Part shown: positions 17,325 through 27,027 of the stretch, piece by piece
Numbering within the stretch: the stretch's first letter is position 1
Layout: every line of letters begins with the position of its first letter
Assembly (NCBI GenBank): GCA_000333855.2
Contig: CM007328.1
Span: 20,383 to 50,357, forward strand
From: Endotrypanum monterogeii
Lineage: Eukaryota > Euglenozoa > Kinetoplastea > Trypanosomatida > Trypanosomatidae
Direction: 5' to 3'
Length of the DNA stretch: 29,975 bases
Translations under genes and position numbers: made by a program
The notes under the pieces: generated by a model
Databases searched by the model: none
Seen by the model: the letters and a program-made list of their open reading frames with translations, nothing else
What the model was told of the DNA's origin: nothing

Positions 17325-20300
17325 ATTTCTTTCAGCGACCACGCAGCAGTACTACAAGGATGTCAGCCGATTCGTCGCTGCCTCGCTTCCAGTCAAAGGT
17401 GTTGCAGTCCCTCTGCTAACCACAAACGCCTCCTGCTTTTCCACGGACAGCCTCTCTTATATCCTTCACTGCATGACAGCCACCGCCGTCATTGTGTCGC
17501 GACGTGACCCTCACACTCTTCTCCCCTTTACAGAGACCGACGGGGGTGTCGTGGCGGCGCTGCTTGCGCGGGTGGCCGCAGTGGAGGGTGTGCTGCGACA
17601 ATGTGCCTCCCTCATCCAAGGAATTCTAGTCATCGAGATAGCGCAGGATGGCGCCCACGCAGCCGATGGCGAACTCTCGCGTACCATTCTATTGCTCTCA
17701 GCAGCCCTTAAACACGCGGCTCTGCTTCTGGATGAGTGCATAGCTTGCTGCGCGCTTCTCGACCTCGAGGCCGCAGCTGACACCACGCCTTCGAGCAAAC
17801 TACTGAAAATCAGCGACCAGTATAGGAACAATCTTAACACTCCCATGAGCGCAGTGAACGTGTCATTGGTGAATGAGAGTGAGCGAGCGCACATTCGTGC
17901 GCAGCTGAGGAGTCTCAAGGCAATGTTTGTGGAGCTGTACACCTCTCGTTGGTGGGGCGGAGTCTATCCGCGACTGCCGGAGGCGACCCGTCTGCGGCTG
18001 TGGAGACACGAAGAGATGCGACAACAGCATCTGTACATCAGCCTCGTTTTGAGACACCACTGCAGGGCGTCGACTGATGCTGCAGGGTCTTTGCGGTTGA
18101 CAAAGTCAGCGGAGACGTTGCAACAGGCACTGACCTGCCACGCATCCTCGGCTGCCGCCGCTCTCGCTTCAGGAGGGACGGCCAACAACGCACAGGAGTC
18201 CTCCCGGGAGGGTCTTCTTTCTCTGGACGCGTTACTGAATGACACAGATGTCAAGGATGTCGCTGAATCGGCACACTGCAGGAGTGCGGTGCGTCTCGCG
18301 CTGGAGAGAACTCTTCTTGCACTGCTCACTGTGAGGAGGTCACCTGACAGTGCTGCACTTGGTGCACTAGAGCCGACGACAAGGGTGTCCATCACCGATC
18401 TGGAGATATCTTTCCAGCGAGGTGTGATGGCATGCCAATCGCCACGGCACGCGACGCTGCTGTGGCGCCTGTTCCCAGCACTTCTCGATGACGGGTGTTA
18501 CCCTTCTGGGGCTGCGCAGAGTGGATCGCGCGGGGGCGATGGTGGATTTCATGTTTCGCTGCCACCCGGAAGTGCTTTACACGCGGAGGAGTCGCCGAGT
18601 GCAACTTGTCTCGTCCCGACTGGAGTTTGGCAGCAACTTGTGTGCTTGGGTGACCGTCTCCAATATGGAGAGCACCACGACCCGGCTCGACCGCGTCGTG
18701 TGCGCACCGGGGTACAGGGGATGCGCCGTGAGCGCCTTGCGGTGTACGCAGCCCTCCTTTCCCGCCACCCCCTGGTGGTCATGAACGTGGTGCGGCATCC
18801 TCTCGTGCGACACCATTACCTAGCTGAGGGGCTGCGAGGGCGGTGTGTCGAGGTTGGATGCGCCATCAAAAGTGAATGCAAAAGCGGGGTGGTCAAGGAA
18901 TATCAGTGCGTATGGCTCAAGGAGCTTTTCTTGAGCGGAGTAGAGGGGGGTGACTCCGTAACAGAGGCCACATCTTCAGCGTGCGGCGAGGCAGGCAAGT
19001 CTGACCTGCCCGTCTCGCTGATGGCCAGTAGTGGTGCCCTTCGCTTCGGCAGTAACGACAGACTCCCGCTCAGTTCCTCGCCAGGTCCCCCTGCACTACT
19101 ACTACTACCTCAGCCATTGCTCGAACGATTCATCTCCGCCCTCGTTCTTGCCGTCCTGCGGGATGCATCGCTCATGTCTGACGGACTGTTTTGCCCTGTC
19201 GTCGCGACCGGGCCCGCAGGGGCTGCTGCAGAGTGTCTGCAAGCGCCACGGAAGTGCTCGGCCCCTCTTTCCTACCAACGCGCCGCGGTGATGTCTGCGC
19301 AGATGCGAGAGTATACGTTGCTGGAGCTCGTACAGCACCTCGGCTGTGTCTCCCCGCACGCGTGGCGCACCGCTTTTCGCTGGATCACAGCAACACCGTA
19401 TCCACCCACTGCGCACACGCTGCCCACCAATGCCCCGAACGAAACTGCGTCCTTGGCCGAGCTGGGGCGCGGCGCACTGAGCTGCGCGGATGCAACAACG
19501 CTGTGCCGACTGCGTGCTGCGTTGCTCTCGTGTGGGCCATGGCCAATTGATATGGCGCGTACCCTTCTCGAATACGCGATACACACCCAAGAAGCAGCCA
19601 TGCTAAAGACAGAAGCAGCTCGGGCCCACGCAGGAGAAAGCGAGAGGTCAATCATGCCCTTCCCTGAGGCGTGGGAGATGTATCAGCAGCTGCCGCCACA
19701 CCGACCAGAAAAGGGGCGCCACAACGCCGTGGCTCCATCACACTCGCTCATCACCCCCGAAAACGAGGCAGCGGCAATGTCACGCCGCGCAAACCGCTTT
19801 CTTCTGGATTTCACACACCCGATTCGCCCCACCACCACCACCACCACCACCACCGCCGCTGCGTCAAGCTCGTGCGTAGCTGACACCGGTCACATCTTCG
19901 CGCCTGGTAGGAACCCGCCGCTTTTTTCGATCCAGCTCGCCTGCCAAGAAGGCAGGCGGCTCATTGAAGCTGTTCGCGCCTCCACTGCCCCAACGGCGGA
20001 GGCCGAGGCGACGCGCGTCGCGCTGCGTTTGTGCGATCTTGCAACGGCACCGTCCCATACCGCGTGTGCTCATCTTCTTACTGGTGGCGCACTTATAAGG
20101 GAACTGATTGTGCTGCCCTATTCGTGTGTGATGGACGCGGTGGGGCTCACCTGGCGAACGCTGCTTCTGAGGTGTGCGGAGTTAGACTGCTGTGCGCAAC
20201 ACACTCGGAGCTTAACTGACGTGGGTGCCGGGAGGACTGCCGCTGAGGTACGCGGCCGGATGCGGAGCGTTTATCTGCGAGGGGGCGTGCCCCCATATCA

Positions 20301-23300
20301 GGATGATGTGACGATGCTGGACGTGTACGCGATTCTCTTCCTCCTGGTGGCTCGAATATGCGCCGGTGTCTACGCGGCACCGTCCTCACTTTTAGATGCG
20401 AAGGAGTCCCAGCGCATGAGCGAGAGAGAGCACCGGCTGAGCTCTTTGAAGCAGGAGGTGGTGGCGTACTGGGCTGCAGCGTGGGCCGATGACGTGATCC
20501 CAATAGATTGGATGCGCCGATGCGGCAGTGCCACGGGTGACGCAGAAACGATTTGCGTTCGCATCGACACGTACTGCGGTGGCGTTGCGCAAAGCGGTCA
20601 GACTCGAATACCCCGATCAGGTCTCGTAACCCTGAAGGAGCACCTGCGTCGTGCGCAGACGCGTCTGCAGACAGCGTCGCGGAGACACCCATCGTTCCGT
20701 TCACCGACAAGAGCCTTGTGTACCTCAAGTATGGTGAGCGACAACGCTGAGGTGGAGCTCGTGCGTGTATATGAGGAAGTTGCTGCACTGTTGCGTGCTG
20801 CAGGCGCACAAATGACCTCGGTCCCCTCCTCCATCATCGGTCAGCCGTTATCAGCGCCGGAGCACGTTGAGGTGAAGGCGGCAGCGGAACCGGTGTGGCT
20901 CTTGTGGCCACCCGCCGCCTGGGAAGCGTGTCGACTCCGGGCCTCCATAGGCGCTAGCACCTCGCGAAAAGCAGCCGTGTCTTTCACACTCCACAACCCG
21001 GTCTCAGTGGTGAGGTACCTGGGTATGTGGCAACGAGACCACGCAGCAGCGCGGCAAAGAAATCGGGCAGCTTCACCTAGGGCAGGGCCCCAGCGAGGCA
21101 CAGGAGGGTTTGCCCACACGGATCACGAGCGCTCCAGCACAACCTACGTTTTTCTACCAGAGGTATGCCTACGGGCCTCCCATGCGGTAAAACCCATCAG
21201 GCCACCGTATATCTCAACGGAAGATGGGCTACCGGGGTCGCGGGACACTGGGGTGTCGTTGATGGATGTGTGGTGTGTCGCGGATGCCTTTGTGCGACAG
21301 GGACGCTTCGTTGTCGCGTGCCTGCCCCGAGACGACAACGTCCAGGAATTCGGGTGGCACTCAACTCACGGCCGTCAGGGTACTCGTGCTGTCATGGAAA
21401 CATCGCCTCTGCCGGACGACGGCCAGAGCACCGCTGCCAGGACCCCTCCAGCGGGTGCAGGGATGGTGATGCAGGCGCTTCTGGACCTGGTTTCTATCGA
21501 GGACGCTCGTTTGCAAAGGGAGCAGCAATCACGGGGCCTGCAGTGCACCCACTCCTCCGTCTCCAGCACCCCGTCGGATGACACACTCGTATTACTTGCG
21601 GTTCTGCGTCGACTGCGTCAACAACTTCTTCCTTCTCGTGCTGGCAATGGCACGACTGCGGCGGTGGACAGCGCCTCTGACATTCGAACCTCTTGCTCAA
21701 GCGCATTGGATCAAGACACAAACAACTCAGTGCTCCCTTTGTCCCCATGGTCCACCTACATACCCTTCTCTTATGCTTCCGTGCGGCACACATCGCCCCA
21801 TCACAATAGTGGTGCATTTCGCGGCGATGCGACAAAAACATCGACGCTGGCGCTCGCGCCCACTGGTGGCGTCTGGCGCTCGTACCTCCACGTGCTTCAT
21901 TTGTGTGGAGACGGTCTGCTGAACAGAGCCGCTGTGCGTTCGGGGCGTCGTGCCTCGCCGTCGGCCGCCACGCTCATGCACGTTGCTCATCAGGTGCAAC
22001 GGTTGGTGACGCTCACCCGTCCCGGGGTGTGGGGCAGTCACTCCCCGGGGTTGTCGCCATTGTTACCTAGTCTACTGAGTCAGCACGATGCTCAGCGCAT
22101 CATCTGCTTTCAGATGCGTGCTCTGCAACGCATTCGAGAGCACGTGAACGTGTTGGGATGGATTCTCGAGCAGCAGTCCGAGTGGCAGACAGCACAGCAA
22201 AGCGTTGTGGCGACGGTGGCGGCGGTGTGTTCGCTAGAGCGCCGCCACCCCCACGCGAAAGAACGCCCTCCAGAAGAAAAAGAAGGGGGATCAAGCGAGA
22301 GGCGTGTCAATCGAGTCGAAGAGTGGACCGCTGCCTGCTTCTATCCTGCCCTCGTGCACCTCTTACGGCATATCCCCCTCACAAGGCCGTCCAGCGCAGT
22401 TGCTGGCGCATCGGCGCAACGTGGCCCCGCACCCCTGCAGCCTCTTCCAGATGGCAATTTTCTTGAAGGTCCTGACGGCGCTGAGACGGAGGTGCGGACA
22501 GTCTTTTCGAGCACTGTTGTGCTACCACCGCCCCGTCGGCACCGCCCCGTCGCCGCTACCTCCGCGCCGCAACAAGTCGCCACCGCTGCGACGTCAGAGA
22601 GCGACAGGACCGCCGCAGCCCTAATGGCAGTCGTGCGTGGTGCCCTCTATGACACAGAAGACCAGCAGAACGGGTTACGCGAGGGATGTCTTGATACCGA
22701 AGCTGTTCCCAACTTTGTGTCAACGACACCGATACTCCGCGGTGGTTGGAGACAGCTGCATGCGCTTCTCTCCGCCGTCGTCGCCGCTGTGCAGCGTCGC
22801 GCGAGCGACGCTGATCCCCGGCTCCTACTCGACTTCCTCAGTGGCAACGAAAGGAGCCGACTTGAGACTCTGTCCCGTGACGCCGAGGGGACCTACACGG
22901 ACACACTCCGAAAGGCGATGACACTCGCCTCATCCAGACCCTCTTCCCCTAAACGCTTGAGTCGTCTAGTAGAGGCAGGATTGACTCTGTATATCCTACT
23001 GCACCCGTGGATATCCTTCTCAGCGCCTTCGCAGGAGAGCTTCTCCGTCGAGGCGGCGCTGTATCTCGTTAGCCTAGCGCTGCAGCAGCGCAAAATCCTT
23101 AATAGCGAGACAGGGACTGCCCCTGACGCGAAGTGGCCCCCGACATGCCTCCTGTTTTTTGTCGACGCCGTGCTCGAGGATATCCTGCGCCGGCATCAAT
23201 TCATGCCGCTGTCTCGGGGCAGTATCGCCCACCTCGGCTTCATCTACGCCGAGCTAAAGCAGTTATCTGAAGAAGGGAACCAGGCTGTATATGCTGCGCG

Positions 23301-25848
23301 CGGCAGTCGTCGGCGCAGGTGGCGAGCAGCGACACGGGTGGATACAAATGTCCTCCTGTGGCGCATCCTCAACGCCTTGAGCACGCTCTCTGAGCAGGAC
23401 GCGGCAGAGGTTCGTGACGCGTGGATGGCGAAGAACAAGGCCGATGTGGATGTTCCGGTGACCGCCGCTGCTGGGTGTGGTATACCCGCGTCTTCGAGCC
23501 TCACCGACAGGTCAAGGTGGCACACAGATACCTGTGGCCCACACAGTGGGGAGGACAGAGACACTCGCGTTGTCAGGGCGCTGTACCGCGGCTCGCTGCT
23601 GGTTATTGGTGAATACGGAATCGGCGGTGATGCCACTGAGGACGAGAGTAGGCGTTGGAGGCTTCCTCATGTGTGTGCGGCAATTCGGCTGCGAACGTGG
23701 CTAGCCTATGGGGAGGCAGATGTTGCACACCTGCTCCTCCCCACAGTGCCCCGAGCAGAATCACCACCGGAAGCAGCGGTGCAAGCAAGCTCCGCCTCTG
23801 TGATAGTTGCTCCTCCCCTCCGCGTCTTGGAGGAAGCGTTGCTCAGCATCCTCGATGGGGCAAGTGAGGATGTTAGTGCTGCCCCCAGCGGCCGTCGGGG
23901 GTGGCGTCTTCTCGTGAGCGGGGAGAAACGAGCGACGACGTGGGCGAGAGATCGCGAGTGGTTGGCGTGCCTTGGCATCTACGGCGTCTACGCGGAGCTG
24001 AAGCGTGTATGCACAGCGCCACTGTGGGGATGGGGCTACCATAGCACGGAGCGCCACGCGAGGAGCATGAACCAGGAAGTCTCCCCGCACCTGTGTGATG
24101 GAGCTCGCCCGGTTGGCAATCGCGTATGCACCAGCGATGTCGCGTCACTCTTCCTGCAGCTGTCCATTGCAGCGGCGTTGTCGGCCGCCGTACTGCCGCC
24201 GTCTGCTGCGCAGAGGTCGAGCGCTCTTTCGAGTGCGCACCATCTCGTCCTTCTTTCGGACTTCGTGTGTTGTTGCGACAAACTCGGCACTCCGTTGCCC
24301 AGTCTCACAGGGCCGCCGCCGTCGCTGTGGCTAGAATCGCAGAGGCAAATTCCATCAGCACCAGCGATGGTGCAGGTCGCCCCACTTGGCACGAGGAGTA
24401 CTGGATGCGCTTGTGTCGACATACACGCAGCGGTGCGCCATCTCGCCACACACCTCCTCCAGCGCCTGAGGGACGATCGACAGCCCTCGACACCGCCTGT
24501 CACCGATCGCTTACAAGATTGGCGTGTGGTGGTGACGCCCCTGCAAGCACTGCAACGCCTCAAGGCAGCCTTTACGCCCGACAAGACGAGTGTGCGCGAG
24601 GCTTGCGACCTCGAGGCGACACGCGGAACCGTTGGGCTACTCCTCACAACCTCTGCAGGGCTCCAGTGGACACAAATCTGCCAAGCCAGGCCACTGTTTC
24701 GGACAGCGAGTATTGGTGTCGAAACACCTGGCCGCGACGTCAATCACGGTGCCTCGTATGCCGCTCGATCGACTGGCCAGCAGCTGGCGGGGCACTACGA
24801 CTCTTGTGATCCAAACGACAAATCTCTCCACGAATTCTACTACGCGACGCTGCACCTCCTGTGTCATGCAGCGCAGCTCACCGAGGTCCCTGTGAGGATC
24901 TTGCTGAAGGAGTTGCTGTTCCCCTTAGCGGATCTGGAGCGCATCGTTGCAGAGACGTCGACACATCACCCCACTGCGACCGAAGAAGACGAAGAAAGGT
25001 GTGTCATGCATCCGACTGTAGGTAGCGGCAACGACGGTGCCGCCGTGCGACACCGAAGCATTCTTGGGCGACTCGCAGTGCTCACCGATGTGGCCAAGAG
25101 GGTTGTGGTCTCCCCAGCGCTGAGAGCAACAACAACAACAACAACAACAACAGCAGCAGCAGCAGCAGCAGCCGGTAGTGCACGAGACACGGGCGAAAAC
25201 TGTCAACTTACCGGCTGGATCGCGGCATGGCGTGTGTTCAAGGCTCTTGCGCAGATAGAGGATGCACTGAACATGCAGTGCGGAGGGCTGCAAGAAGAAA
25301 GCAGGACCGGCGAGCTGGCCGCGCGCACCGTCGGCAGGGATTGGGGTGTAGCCTCAGCCACGTTTGCCTCCCGCTATGCCGACCTGCTCGCCAGGGGCGG
25401 GGCACACACTCCCGAGTACCTCATCTTTATGCTCCTCGTGTCCCGCTATAGTGGCGGACTTCTCCGCATGCACGAAGATGCCGCGGCGAGCAACACGGGG
25501 CCCGACAAGGAGCGTCGGTGGCGGATGCGGCACGCGCAGCTGCGCCACGCCATCGCTCTGTCAGTGCCACCGACCGCTGTGGGGACCGCGATGGCACTAT
25601 TTCAAATAACTCCTCTCACACCTCGCCTCGGCAGCGCTGCCACTGAACGGCGCCCATGCGTGCCCGTCGCTGCAGGTTCTGGTGCGTCGCTGAAGGAGAG
25701 TCATAGCAGCACGCCACGGGAGTGCGTCGATGGTGGCACGAGCCTCATTCATGTAACAGGCCCCTCTCTGGCATCTCTGGAACCCGATGAGGCGACTCTC
25801 GTGCAGATTCTGTGTGACCTCTTGCAAGCGCCTCGTGGGGTCGACTAG
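17299..25848 (+). CDS. Giant protein of unknown function, C-terminal part (frame-broken)
   Basis: Open for 2,849 codons from a GTG at 17299; the frame itself is open from 17170, after a TGA at 17167-17169. Coding-like sequence (GRLEFLSATTQQYYKDVSRF) begins at the very point where the preceding ORF stops, long before the first ATG in this frame at 17473. This argues that it is the continuation of the 11226 gene rather than an independent gene. I recognise no domain. It is Ala/Leu/Arg-rich and probably mostly helical, with inserted low-complexity stretches: eight Thr codons at 19831-19854, and eight Thr plus seven Ala codons at 25129-25173. Together the two parts span 14,623 nt, one more than a multiple of three, as expected for one surplus base. 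If joined it would be about 4,870 residues. The alternative is a separate protein starting at Met 17473 from an internal acceptor at 17449-17450. Confidence 0.72.
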   Translation: MSSSQGRLEFLSATTQQYYKDVSRFVAASLPVKGVAVPLLTTNASCFSTDSLSYILHCMTATAVIVSRRDPHTLLPFTETDGGVVAALLARVAAVEGVLRQCASLIQGILVIEIAQDGAHAADGELSRTILLLSAALKHAALLLDECIACCALLDLEAAADTTPSSKLLKISDQYRNNLNTPMSAVNVSLVNESERAHIRAQLRSLKAMFVELYTSRWWGGVYPRLPEATRLRLWRHEEMRQQHLYISLVLRHHCRASTDAAGSLRLTKSAETLQQALTCHASSAAAALASGGTANNAQESSREGLLSLDALLNDTDVKDVAESAHCRSAVRLALERTLLALLTVRRSPDSAALGALEPTTRVSITDLEISFQRGVMACQSPRHATLLWRLFPALLDDGCYPSGAAQSGSRGGDGGFHVSLPPGSALHAEESPSATCLVPTGVWQQLVCLGDRLQYGEHHDPARPRRVRTGVQGMRRERLAVYAALLSRHPLVVMNVVRHPLVRHHYLAEGLRGRCVEVGCAIKSECKSGVVKEYQCVWLKELFLSGVEGGDSVTEATSSACGEAGKSDLPVSLMASSGALRFGSNDRLPLSSSPGPPALLLLPQPLLERFISALVLAVLRDASLMSDGLFCPVVATGPAGAAAECLQAPRKCSAPLSYQRAAVMSAQMREYTLLELVQHLGCVSPHAWRTAFRWITATPYPPTAHTLPTNAPNETASLAELGRGALSCADATTLCRLRAALLSCGPWPIDMARTLLEYAIHTQEAAMLKTEAARAHAGESERSIMPFPEAWEMYQQLPPHRPEKGRHNAVAPSHSLITPENEAAAMSRRANRFLLDFTHPIRPTTTTTTTTAAASSSCVADTGHIFAPGRNPPLFSIQLACQEGRRLIEAVRASTAPTAEAEATRVALRLCDLATAPSHTACAHLLTGGALIRELIVLPYSCVMDAVGLTWRTLLLRCAELDCCAQHTRSLTDVGAGRTAAEVRGRMRSVYLRGGVPPYQDDVTMLDVYAILFLLVARICAGVYAAPSSLLDAKESQRMSEREHRLSSLKQEVVAYWAAAWADDVIPIDWMRRCGSATGDAETICVRIDTYCGGVAQSGQTRIPRSGLVTLKEHLRRAQTRLQTASRRHPSFRSPTRALCTSSMVSDNAEVELVRVYEEVAALLRAAGAQMTSVPSSIIGQPLSAPEHVEVKAAAEPVWLLWPPAAWEACRLRASIGASTSRKAAVSFTLHNPVSVVRYLGMWQRDHAAARQRNRAASPRAGPQRGTGGFAHTDHERSSTTYVFLPEVCLRASHAVKPIRPPYISTEDGLPGSRDTGVSLMDVWCVADAFVRQGRFVVACLPRDDNVQEFGWHSTHGRQGTRAVMETSPLPDDGQSTAARTPPAGAGMVMQALLDLVSIEDARLQREQQSRGLQCTHSSVSSTPSDDTLVLLAVLRRLRQQLLPSRAGNGTTAAVDSASDIRTSCSSALDQDTNNSVLPLSPWSTYIPFSYASVRHTSPHHNSGAFRGDATKTSTLALAPTGGVWRSYLHVLHLCGDGLLNRAAVRSGRRASPSAATLMHVAHQVQRLVTLTRPGVWGSHSPGLSPLLPSLLSQHDAQRIICFQMRALQRIREHVNVLGWILEQQSEWQTAQQSVVATVAAVCSLERRHPHAKERPPEEKEGGSSERRVNRVEEWTAACFYPALVHLLRHIPLTRPSSAVAGASAQRGPAPLQPLPDGNFLEGPDGAETEVRTVFSSTVVLPPPRRHRPVAATSAPQQVATAATSESDRTAAALMAVVRGALYDTEDQQNGLREGCLDTEAVPNFVSTTPILRGGWRQLHALLSAVVAAVQRRASDADPRLLLDFLSGNERSRLETLSRDAEGTYTDTLRKAMTLASSRPSSPKRLSRLVEAGLTLYILLHPWISFSAPSQESFSVEAALYLVSLALQQRKILNSETGTAPDAKWPPTCLLFFVDAVLEDILRRHQFMPLSRGSIAHLGFIYAELKQLSEEGNQAVYAARGSRRRRWRAATRVDTNVLLWRILNALSTLSEQDAAEVRDAWMAKNKADVDVPVTAAAGCGIPASSSLTDRSRWHTDTCGPHSGEDRDTRVVRALYRGSLLVIGEYGIGGDATEDESRRWRLPHVCAAIRLRTWLAYGEADVAHLLLPTVPRAESPPEAAVQASSASVIVAPPLRVLEEALLSILDGASEDVSAAPSGRRGWRLLVSGEKRATTWARDREWLACLGIYGVYAELKRVCTAPLWGWGYHSTERHARSMNQEVSPHLCDGARPVGNRVCTSDVASLFLQLSIAAALSAAVLPPSAAQRSSALSSAHHLVLLSDFVCCCDKLGTPLPSLTGPPPSLWLESQRQIPSAPAMVQVAPLGTRSTGCACVDIHAAVRHLATHLLQRLRDDRQPSTPPVTDRLQDWRVVVTPLQALQRLKAAFTPDKTSVREACDLEATRGTVGLLLTTSAGLQWTQICQARPLFRTASIGVETPGRDVNHGASYAARSTGQQLAGHYDSCDPNDKSLHEFYYATLHLLCHAAQLTEVPVRILLKELLFPLADLERIVAETSTHHPTATEEDEERCVMHPTVGSGNDGAAVRHRSILGRLAVLTDVAKRVVVSPALRATTTTTTTTAAAAAAAGSARDTGENCQLTGWIAAWRVFKALAQIEDALNMQCGGLQEESRTGELAARTVGRDWGVASATFASRYADLLARGGAHTPEYLIFMLLVSRYSGGLLRMHEDAAASNTGPDKERRWRMRHAQLRHAIALSVPPTAVGTAMALFQITPLTPRLGSAATERRPCVPVAAGSGASLKESHSSTPRECVDGGTSLIHVTGPSLASLEPDEATLVQILCDLLQAPRGVD
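19831..19854 (+). repeat. (ACC)8 coding repeat, poly-Thr
   Basis: Eight identical ACC codons inside the giant gene give a Thr run followed by Ala and Ser residues; a pure trinucleotide microsatellite in frame. Confidence 0.92.
25129..25173 (+). repeat. (ACA)8-(GCA)n coding repeat, poly-Thr/poly-Ala
   Basis: Eight ACA codons pass directly into six GCA codons and one GCC, giving a Thr8-Ala7 tract near the C-terminus of the giant protein. Confidence 0.92.
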
Positions 25849-26042
25849 TGGCGCCATAGGTCGCTCGGGTACTTTCTGGAGGGCTTCCCCTTGGAGCGGG
25901 TGTAGGTCTCCGTGTGTGTATATACAGTTGTGACCACATGTGGTGGGGTGGGTGACCGCTGAAGCCTCAAGTGGCTTCGGGATCCAGAGCAGGCACGGTT
26001 GGGGGAATGGCGGAGAGACGTGCGAAAGAGGGGTCGCTGTTG

Positions 26043-26068
26043 CCCCCCCCCCCACCCCCCCCACCCCT
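26043..26068. repeat. Interrupted poly-C tract
   Basis: C-runs broken by single A residues, in the presumed 3' UTR region of the giant gene. Confidence 0.85.
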
Positions 26069-26381
26069 CACCCCTCTTCTTCATGCCTCATGGCCAAACG
26101 GTGGCCATTTTCTGGTAGTGACATCTCCGGTGCCCTGAAGACACGAAAAGAGGGGGATGGGGGAAGGTCAGGTTGTCGCGAGGGAATCAACCTCGCAACA
26201 GTGACATATATTTATACCGTCGAGTCTGCAGGCAATGTTTCGATGTCCAACAAAGAAGATTCCTGTGGACGATCCCTGGTCTCGGAGAAAGAATTGTGTT
26301 GTACTATCATTCTAGTGAGAGGTCTGACGACATGGATCCACTGAACATGTACATCGAGACTGTGTGCCTCTCCTTGTGAGG

Positions 26382-26383
<2 letters not shown>

Positions 26384-26416
<33 letters not shown>
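26384..26416. repeat. (TG)n microsatellite
   Basis: An uninterrupted TG run of about 16 units. Confidence 0.92.
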
Positions 26417-26418
<2 letters not shown>

Positions 26419-26780
26419 GGTGAGGAATGCGAGGAGGGACGAGGAGAAGCACTAGTTATTTCTGTCACGCACGAGGCTTGACCTACTGCCACGCATCCGC
26501 TCCTCGCGTTGACTCTTCTACTCTCCCTTTGCGTATACCTCAAAGAAAAGGCGCAGACGCGCGTAAACACACACACACACACGAACAAAAACAAAACTCC
26601 TATGTGTAGTAGTGCTTTATGTGATCATCTCACCTCCTTTTTTGCCTCCCGCTACTTGTCTTCCCTCTCCTTCATGTCTTTGGCGTCTCCGCTTAGCCAA
26701 GCGCGCGCATCTGCGAAGCTTTTCCCCCTTCCCAACCCTCTCCATATCAACGCGCACCCCCACCCACCCATCCACGCCCT

Positions 26781-26805
26781 CACACACACACACACACACA
26801 CACAC
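26781..26805. repeat. (CA)n microsatellite
   Basis: An uninterrupted CA run of about 12 units between C/T-rich sequences; a shorter CA run lies at 26567-26582. Confidence 0.92.
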
Positions 26806-26901
26806 GTTGCTTCTCCCCTTCTCCCCCTCTCCTCCTCACGATATTCTTGTGTCGTCGGTCACCGAATTTACGTCCTTCTCATTTTTTTTCCATTTCCGGA
26901 G
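26806..26901 (+). promoter_or_regulatory. Candidate spliced-leader acceptor for Ser-rich protein gene
   Basis: A C/T tract (26806-26840) and a T-rich tract (26873-26897) precede an AG at 26900-26901. An mRNA from here would meet a short upstream ORF (26939-26992) before the main ATG at 27028. A second possible acceptor is the AG at 27026-27027, directly against the start codon, behind a weaker T-rich stretch (about 26999-27015). Confidence 0.5.
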
Positions 26902-26938
26902 AGGAGGCGGAGCGAAGGGGGGGGGACGGAAATCTATA

Positions 26939-26992
26939 ATGATAGGGAGGGGGGAGGGAGCAGTGGTAGAAGGAAGAGAAGCACATCTGTAG
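26939..26992 (+). other. Possible upstream ORF (17 codons)
   Basis: An ATG at 26939-26941 opens a 17-codon frame (MIGRGEGAVVEGREAHL) ending in a TAG at 26990-26992, 35 nt before the main start. It would be in the leader if the AG at 26900-26901 is the splice site and would be absent if the one at 27026-27027 is used. Confidence 0.4.
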
Positions 26993-27027
26993 CTGAGCGT
27001 TTTTGTTTCCTGTCTGGTGGCTGCGAG

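Larger units (their letters stand above)
25849..27027. other. Intergenic region / 5' UTR before Ser-rich protein gene
   Basis: Contains an interrupted C-run (26043-26068), a TG microsatellite (26384-26416), two CA repeats (26567-26582 and 26781-26805), C/T tracts (about 26806-26840), a T-run (about 26882-26889) and G-rich sequence (about 26918-26960). The frame of the downstream gene is open back to an ATG at 26509, but its translation there is repeat-derived (Thr-His runs from the CA repeats) and is treated as untranslated. Confidence 0.65.

Noticed and set aside
26509..27027. Longer start for the Ser-rich protein gene
   Set aside because: The added residues are Thr-His runs from CA repeats and pyrimidine-tract translation, and the likely splice acceptors lie downstream.
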